Of a DNA stretch of 8,457 nucleotides, positions 6,051 through 8,457 are shown piece by piece. The stretch lies in the NCBI GenBank assembly GCA_013152695.1, contig JAADFV010000056.1:1-8457 (forward strand), given 5' to 3'. Made by a program: the position numbers and the translations under genes. The notes below the pieces were generated by a model, which saw only the letters and a list, made by a program, of their open reading frames with translations, did no database searches and was not told the DNA's origin. The stretch is from Chloroflexota bacterium. GTDB lineage: Bacteria > Chloroflexota > Anaerolineae > J102. How positions within the stretch are numbered: the first letter of the stretch is position 1; each line of letters starts with the position of its first letter.

Positions 6051-6808
6051 GAGTTTACCATTCCTGGAACATTACTGAGTTGGCCTGCGGTAATGGCATA
6101 TACCACTTCCTGTTGGTTTGTTTCCGCAGCATTGAAAACAGTGACGCGCTGTCCGAGACGCAGTACCGTGATGCGGTCGGCCACCTCGAAGACATCGTGA
6201 AGGTTGTGGGAAATGATGACGACGGCCAAACCTTTGTCTCGAAGTGTTTTTACCAGTTCGAGTACCTGACGCGTCTGAGCAACGCCGAGGGCGGCGGTGG
6301 GTTCATCCAAAATGACGACTTTCGAATTCCACATGACAGCCTTGGCAACAGCGATAGCCTGGCGCTGACCACCGGAAAGGGAAGCTACTGGCTGGCGTAC
6401 AGAGCGCAAAGTCGATACCGATAATGAATCCAAGGTGCGGATGGCGGCTTCTTCCATATTTTCCTCATCCAGGCTCCACAAGCCGCGAACCGCTTCACGC
6501 CCCAAAAACATATTGGCAACCACATCTAGATTATCCGCCAAAGCCAGGTCCTGGTACACGACTTCGATACCAAGAGCGGCGGCATCACGAGGGCCGTGAA
6601 TATTGGCTTCCTCTCCTTCGAAAAATATCTTACCCTCGTCGAAAGGATAGATGCCGACAATTCCCTTGATCAAGGTCGATTTACCGGCTCCATTGTCCCC
6701 GACCAGCGCCATCACTTCTCCCGCCTCTACTTCGAAATCGACCTTTTGTAGGGCCTGAACCGCCCCAAAGCTTTTCGATACACCTTTGAGTTCAAGTATG
6801 GGTGCCAA
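6047..6808 (-). CDS. xylG: Sugar ABC transporter ATP-binding protein, single-domain
   Basis: Cytoplasmic ATPase of 253 residues that powers the importer. It has Walker A 'GDNGAGKST' (37-45), Q-loop Gln86, signature 'LSGGQ' (144-148), Walker B 'VVILDEP' (164-170) and switch His201 ('IISHN'). Most xylose and ribose ATPases are tandem proteins of about 500 residues with a degenerate second half; this one has a single intact domain and should act as a homodimer, as in the fructose FrcA type. The start is TTG 6808, decided by a perfect AAGGAGGT six bases upstream; the product then begins 'MAPILELKGVSKSFG', the usual N-terminus. It is separated from xylF by 76 bp containing a hairpin and overlaps xylH by 4 bp. 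Confidence 0.94.
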   Translation of the reverse strand: MAPILELKGVSKSFGAVQALQKVDFEVEAGEVMALVGDNGAGKSTLIKGIVGIYPFDEGKIFFEGEEANIHGPRDAAALGIEVVYQDLALADNLDVVANMFLGREAVRGLWSLDEENMEEAAIRTLDSLSVSTLRSVRQPVASLSGGQRQAIAVAKAVMWNSKVVILDEPTAALGVAQTRQVLELVKTLRDKGLAVVIISHNLHDVFEVADRITVLRLGQRVTVFNAAETNQQEVVYAITAGQLSNVPGMVNS

Positions 6809-6810
6809 AG

Positions 6811-6820
6811 CGCTACCTCC
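6811..6820 (-). promoter_or_regulatory. Strong ribosome binding site for the TTG start of xylG
   Basis: On the minus strand AAGGAGGT with a 6-nt spacer precedes TTG 6808. This is a full match to the anti-Shine-Dalgarno sequence and is the reason for choosing a non-ATG start. The strong site may compensate for both the TTG and the hairpin upstream. Confidence 0.7.
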
Positions 6821-6842
6821 TTACGATGAGAAAGGATGTGAA

Positions 6843-6869
6843 GTGGGGGCGCCTGAACGGCACCCCCAC
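6843..6869 (-). other. GC-rich hairpin between xylF and xylG
   Basis: GTGGGGG (6843-6849) pairs with CCCCCAC (6863-6869) and GCC (6851-6853) with GGC (6859-6861), with one mismatch and a TGAAC loop. It starts 15 nt behind the xylF stop and has no T-run. Hairpins at this position in binding-protein operons usually protect the upstream message, so that binding protein is made in excess over ATPase and permease; partial termination is the alternative. Confidence 0.6.
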
Positions 6870-6884
6870 GAGAGAGATTCGGGA

Positions 6885-8000
6885 TTAGCGATCAGCCGGG
6901 CAGTACTGCTCGAATTCGCCTACACAAATTTCTTCCCAGGTGCGGAAACCATCGGCAATGACCGTTTCGGCGATATTGTCTTTGGTGACAGCAAGGGGAG
7001 TCAGTTTCATGAAGGGAATGTCATTCTGACCGTTGTTGATGGTGTCATTGGTGAGTGTGGCAACATCTTCACCCTTGAGCAAGGCAATAGCAGCCTTGGC
7101 GGCAGCTTCTGCTTCGAGCTTGATGGGTTTGTAAACGGTCATGCTCTGCCAGCCGGAGAGGATGTTCTGGATACCACCGACGGTGGCGTCCTGGCCGCTG
7201 AGCGGCATGGGGTCCATGCCCTGGCTCTTGAGAGCGGAGATGACCGAGTTGGCGAGGCCGTCGTTGGCAGCAAAGGTTGCATCGACGTCACCACCGGCGG
7301 CGGTGAGGATTTGCTCGTAGATGACGAGGGCTTGCTGGTTATCCCAGTCGGGCACAGCCTGGTCGGCGACGAGGACCCAATCACCGGCATCGTAGTGGGG
7401 CTTGGCGACGCTGTAATAGCCTTCACGGAAGAGGGTGGCGTTGTTGTCGGTGGGGGAGCCATTGAGCTGCACAACACGTTTTGGATCAGCAGGAAGGGCG
7501 TTGATGAGGGGCTCGAGGGTTTCGCCCATGAGACGACCGACAGCGACGTTGTCGAAGCTGACATAGATATCAGCGCCGGGGCCTTCGATAGTGAGGCGAT
7601 CGTAATCGATAACTTTGACGCCAGCTTCGCGTGCAAGGGCGATGATGGCAGCGCCGCTACCACTATCGAGGTTGACGAGAAGGATGACCTTGGCGCCATT
7701 GGTGATGGCTTGTTCGGCTTGAGTTTGCTGCATGCGGGCATCGCCTTCGGCATTGACGATGGTGTAGTCAACGCCAGCGGCATCGAAAGCTTGCTCGAAG
7801 AAGCGGCGGTCGTCTGCTTCCCAGCGGGCAGATGAGGCGCTATCGGGTAGCAGGACGGCAATGCTTCCTTCCGATGCCGGGGCAGGAGCGGTTGTGGCTT
7901 CAGGTGCAGTCGTGGGTGCTGCCGCTGGTTGACTGGTAGCACAAGCCGTAGCGAGGAGGGCAATCGCTAGAATGGAAAGCACAATAATAAACCTTCGCAT
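6885..8000 (-). CDS. xylF: D-xylose-type sugar-binding lipoprotein of ABC importer
   Basis: The 371-residue extracytoplasmic substrate-binding protein that captures sugar and delivers it to XylH. A signal peptide ('RRFIIVLSILAIALLATAC') ends in a lipobox-like ATA-Cys20, followed by an Ala/Pro/Thr-rich linker (21-43) and the type I periplasmic-binding fold. It matches E. coli XylF in block after block from memory: 'VIDYDRL' with 'YVSFDN' (146-151), 'GSPTDNNATLFR', 'AANDGLANSVISAL', 'SGQDA' and 'MTVYKPI'. These carry sugar contacts in the family, so D-xylose is the best prediction, though a related pentose is possible. ATG 8000 has a good ribosome site (AAGGAGA). It heads the operon, about 177 nt behind a predicted transcription start. 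No xylose isomerase or kinase gene is in the window. Confidence 0.93.
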   Translation of the reverse strand: MRRFIIVLSILAIALLATACATSQPAAAPTTAPEATTAPAPASEGSIAVLLPDSASSARWEADDRRFFEQAFDAAGVDYTIVNAEGDARMQQTQAEQAITNGAKVILLVNLDSGSGAAIIALAREAGVKVIDYDRLTIEGPGADIYVSFDNVAVGRLMGETLEPLINALPADPKRVVQLNGSPTDNNATLFREGYYSVAKPHYDAGDWVLVADQAVPDWDNQQALVIYEQILTAAGGDVDATFAANDGLANSVISALKSQGMDPMPLSGQDATVGGIQNILSGWQSMTVYKPIKLEAEAAAKAAIALLKGEDVATLTNDTINNGQNDIPFMKLTPLAVTKDNIAETVIADGFRTWEEICVGEFEQYCPADR

Positions 8001-8183
8001 GTCTGTCTCCTTTTGAAAAAAGTTGTTAGTTGAGATTTAGATTGAGAAAAAACACTATTCTGATGTCAGCTTTGGGCACCTCCTCGTATGCTTGTGCATC
8101 GAAATCCTTTCCGCCGGCAAACGAACTCTATGAATTGTTACCGCAGACCGTCGAACAATGCATAGCGGATAAAACAAGCATTT
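8001..8183 (-). other. Leader of the xylF mRNA, with possible short upstream frame
   Basis: Gene-free stretch of about 180 nt between the predicted promoter and xylF. A 14-codon frame (MHKHTRRCPKLTSE) runs from ATG 8099 to TAG 8055 with AAAGGA five nt before its ATG; it could be a leader peptide or chance. A run of six T follows it on the minus strand without a convincing stem. I see no known riboswitch. Confidence 0.25.
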
Positions 8184-8211
8184 AGTTTATCACAGAAATC
8201 TGTAATGTCAA
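8184..8211 (-). promoter_or_regulatory. Predicted sigma-70 promoter of the xylFGH operon
   Basis: On the minus strand a perfect -35 TTGACA (8211-8206), a 16-bp spacer, and -10 TAAACT (8189-8184; 4 of 6). Transcription would begin near 8177. The flanks are AT-rich and it is the best promoter-like sequence upstream of xylF. Confidence 0.6.
8192..8203. promoter_or_regulatory. Dyad inside the xyl promoter spacer, candidate repressor operator
   Basis: ACAGA-N2-TCTGT is a perfect 5-bp dyad lying between the -35 and -10 elements, where bound protein would block RNA polymerase. No repressor gene is in the window, so the binding protein is unknown. Confidence 0.4.
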
Positions 8212-8251
8212 CCTTTGCTTGAATCACAAAATGCCCCCTTCACAGCCTCCC

Positions 8252-8333
8252 CCAGGCATTCTTTTTCGCCAATAATTTGGAATTTTATCCCCGCCGGGAA
8301 GTGATGCCCGCATCTTACGGCATAAATGCCTGG
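8252..8333. repeat. Nested inverted repeats in the gene-free region
   Basis: CCAGGCATT (8252-8260) and AATGCCTGG (8325-8333) are perfect complements 64 nt apart. Inside and next to them are the short dyads GATGC-N2-GCATC (8303-8314) and GGCAT-N2-ATGCC (8319-8330), the latter sharing its right arm with the larger repeat. It may be the remains of a repeated element or a structured RNA end; no gene is visible here. Confidence 0.35.
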
Positions 8334-8394
8334 TGATTGAATTATGTATCCCTAACCCGGACAAGCCAGAAGCAAGAAGGCGAGACCGGGGATA

Positions 8395-8457
8395 GGTAAA
8401 CCGGTAAGCTGGGAGACCAGCAAAACCTGTAGACCTGTGCGTAGGGAGACCTGTAGG
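8395..8457. repeat. Degenerate octamer (8-bp period) repeat running off the right edge
   Basis: ACCTGT recurs at 8425, 8433 and 8449 (steps of 8 and 16), GGTAA at 8395 and 8403 (step 8), and GGGAGACC at 8411 and 8444. The octamer ACCTGTAG occurs exactly at 8425-8432 and 8449-8456. The array is cut by the window edge, so its full extent is unknown. The remaining sequence from 8220 to 8394 holds no gene I can support. Confidence 0.5.

Noticed and set aside
6786..7835. Long open frame of 349 codons on the plus strand opposite xylF and part of xylG
   Set aside because: It lies entirely antisense to well-recognised genes, shows no domain, and its acidic Gly/Asp/Val-rich translation is typical of the complement of an Ala/Asp-rich gene.
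8181..8190. TTAGTTT near the xyl promoter as half of a Bacillus-type XylR operator
   Set aside because: The second half (AAACTAA at the right spacing) is missing and the similarity is too short.
8190..8244. Three TCACA half-sites at 8190, 8224 and 8240 upstream of xylF as Crp/Fnr boxes
   Set aside because: None has a matching second arm at the required 6-bp spacing, so they do not form a full operator.
8223..8457. Open reading frame on the minus strand entering from the right edge ('PTGLPTHRSTGFAGLPAYR...')
   Set aside because: It overlaps the octamer repeat and inverted repeats, is low in complexity, ends just upstream of the xyl promoter and has no recognisable domain. It is most likely open by chance.
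8380..8457. tRNA gene or CRISPR repeat at the right end
   Set aside because: There is no T-loop GGTTCGA-like sequence or cloverleaf, and the repeats are 8 bp, degenerate and lack unique spacers.

Overview
The window reads as a chromosomal segment of a free-living heterotrophic bacterium. Every gene I can support is on the minus strand, so the order of transcription runs from right to left. I infer Chloroflexota (Anaerolineae or Caldilineae-like). The reasons are a lipoprotein whose Cys is followed by an Ala/Pro/Thr-rich linker, a half-size sugar ABC ATPase, TTG and GTG starts beside strong Shine-Dalgarno sequences, and a Crp/Fnr regulator with an 'FDVPPLLD..PHPASA' nucleotide-pocket region. 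This is an inference from style, not a database match.

Right part (about 8457 to 4746): a gene-free region of about 460 bp holds a degenerate octamer repeat at the edge, several inverted repeats and a good sigma-70-like promoter with a dyad inside its spacer. It is followed by a D-xylose-type ABC importer operon: xylF (binding lipoprotein), a hairpin, xylG (single-domain ATPase, TTG start after a perfect Shine-Dalgarno) and xylH (permease, ATGA overlap). A strong hairpin then precedes a Crp/Fnr-family regulator that is probably read from the same transcript.

Left part (about 4011 to 1): behind the regulator lies an intergenic region with a near-consensus TGTGA-N6-TCACT box. It is centred exactly 41.5 bp upstream of the predicted start of transcription of the next gene, a tandem universal stress protein. 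After it come a 98-residue helical protein of unknown function, a cyclopropane-fatty-acid synthase with all recognisable bicarbonate and SAM motifs, and the first 387 codons of a glycogen debranching enzyme (glgX), cut by the left edge.

How they may work together (inference): the importer brings in pentose. The linked Crp/Fnr protein, which lacks cAMP-contacting residues and has no cysteine, senses some other signal and activates the stress protein, and perhaps the genes behind it, from a class II promoter. Those genes serve stress survival, membrane cyclopropanation and glycogen mobilisation. The most interesting items are the regulator-box pair, the structured intergenic RNAs and the octamer repeat. 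I found no CRISPR array, transposase, tRNA or rRNA.
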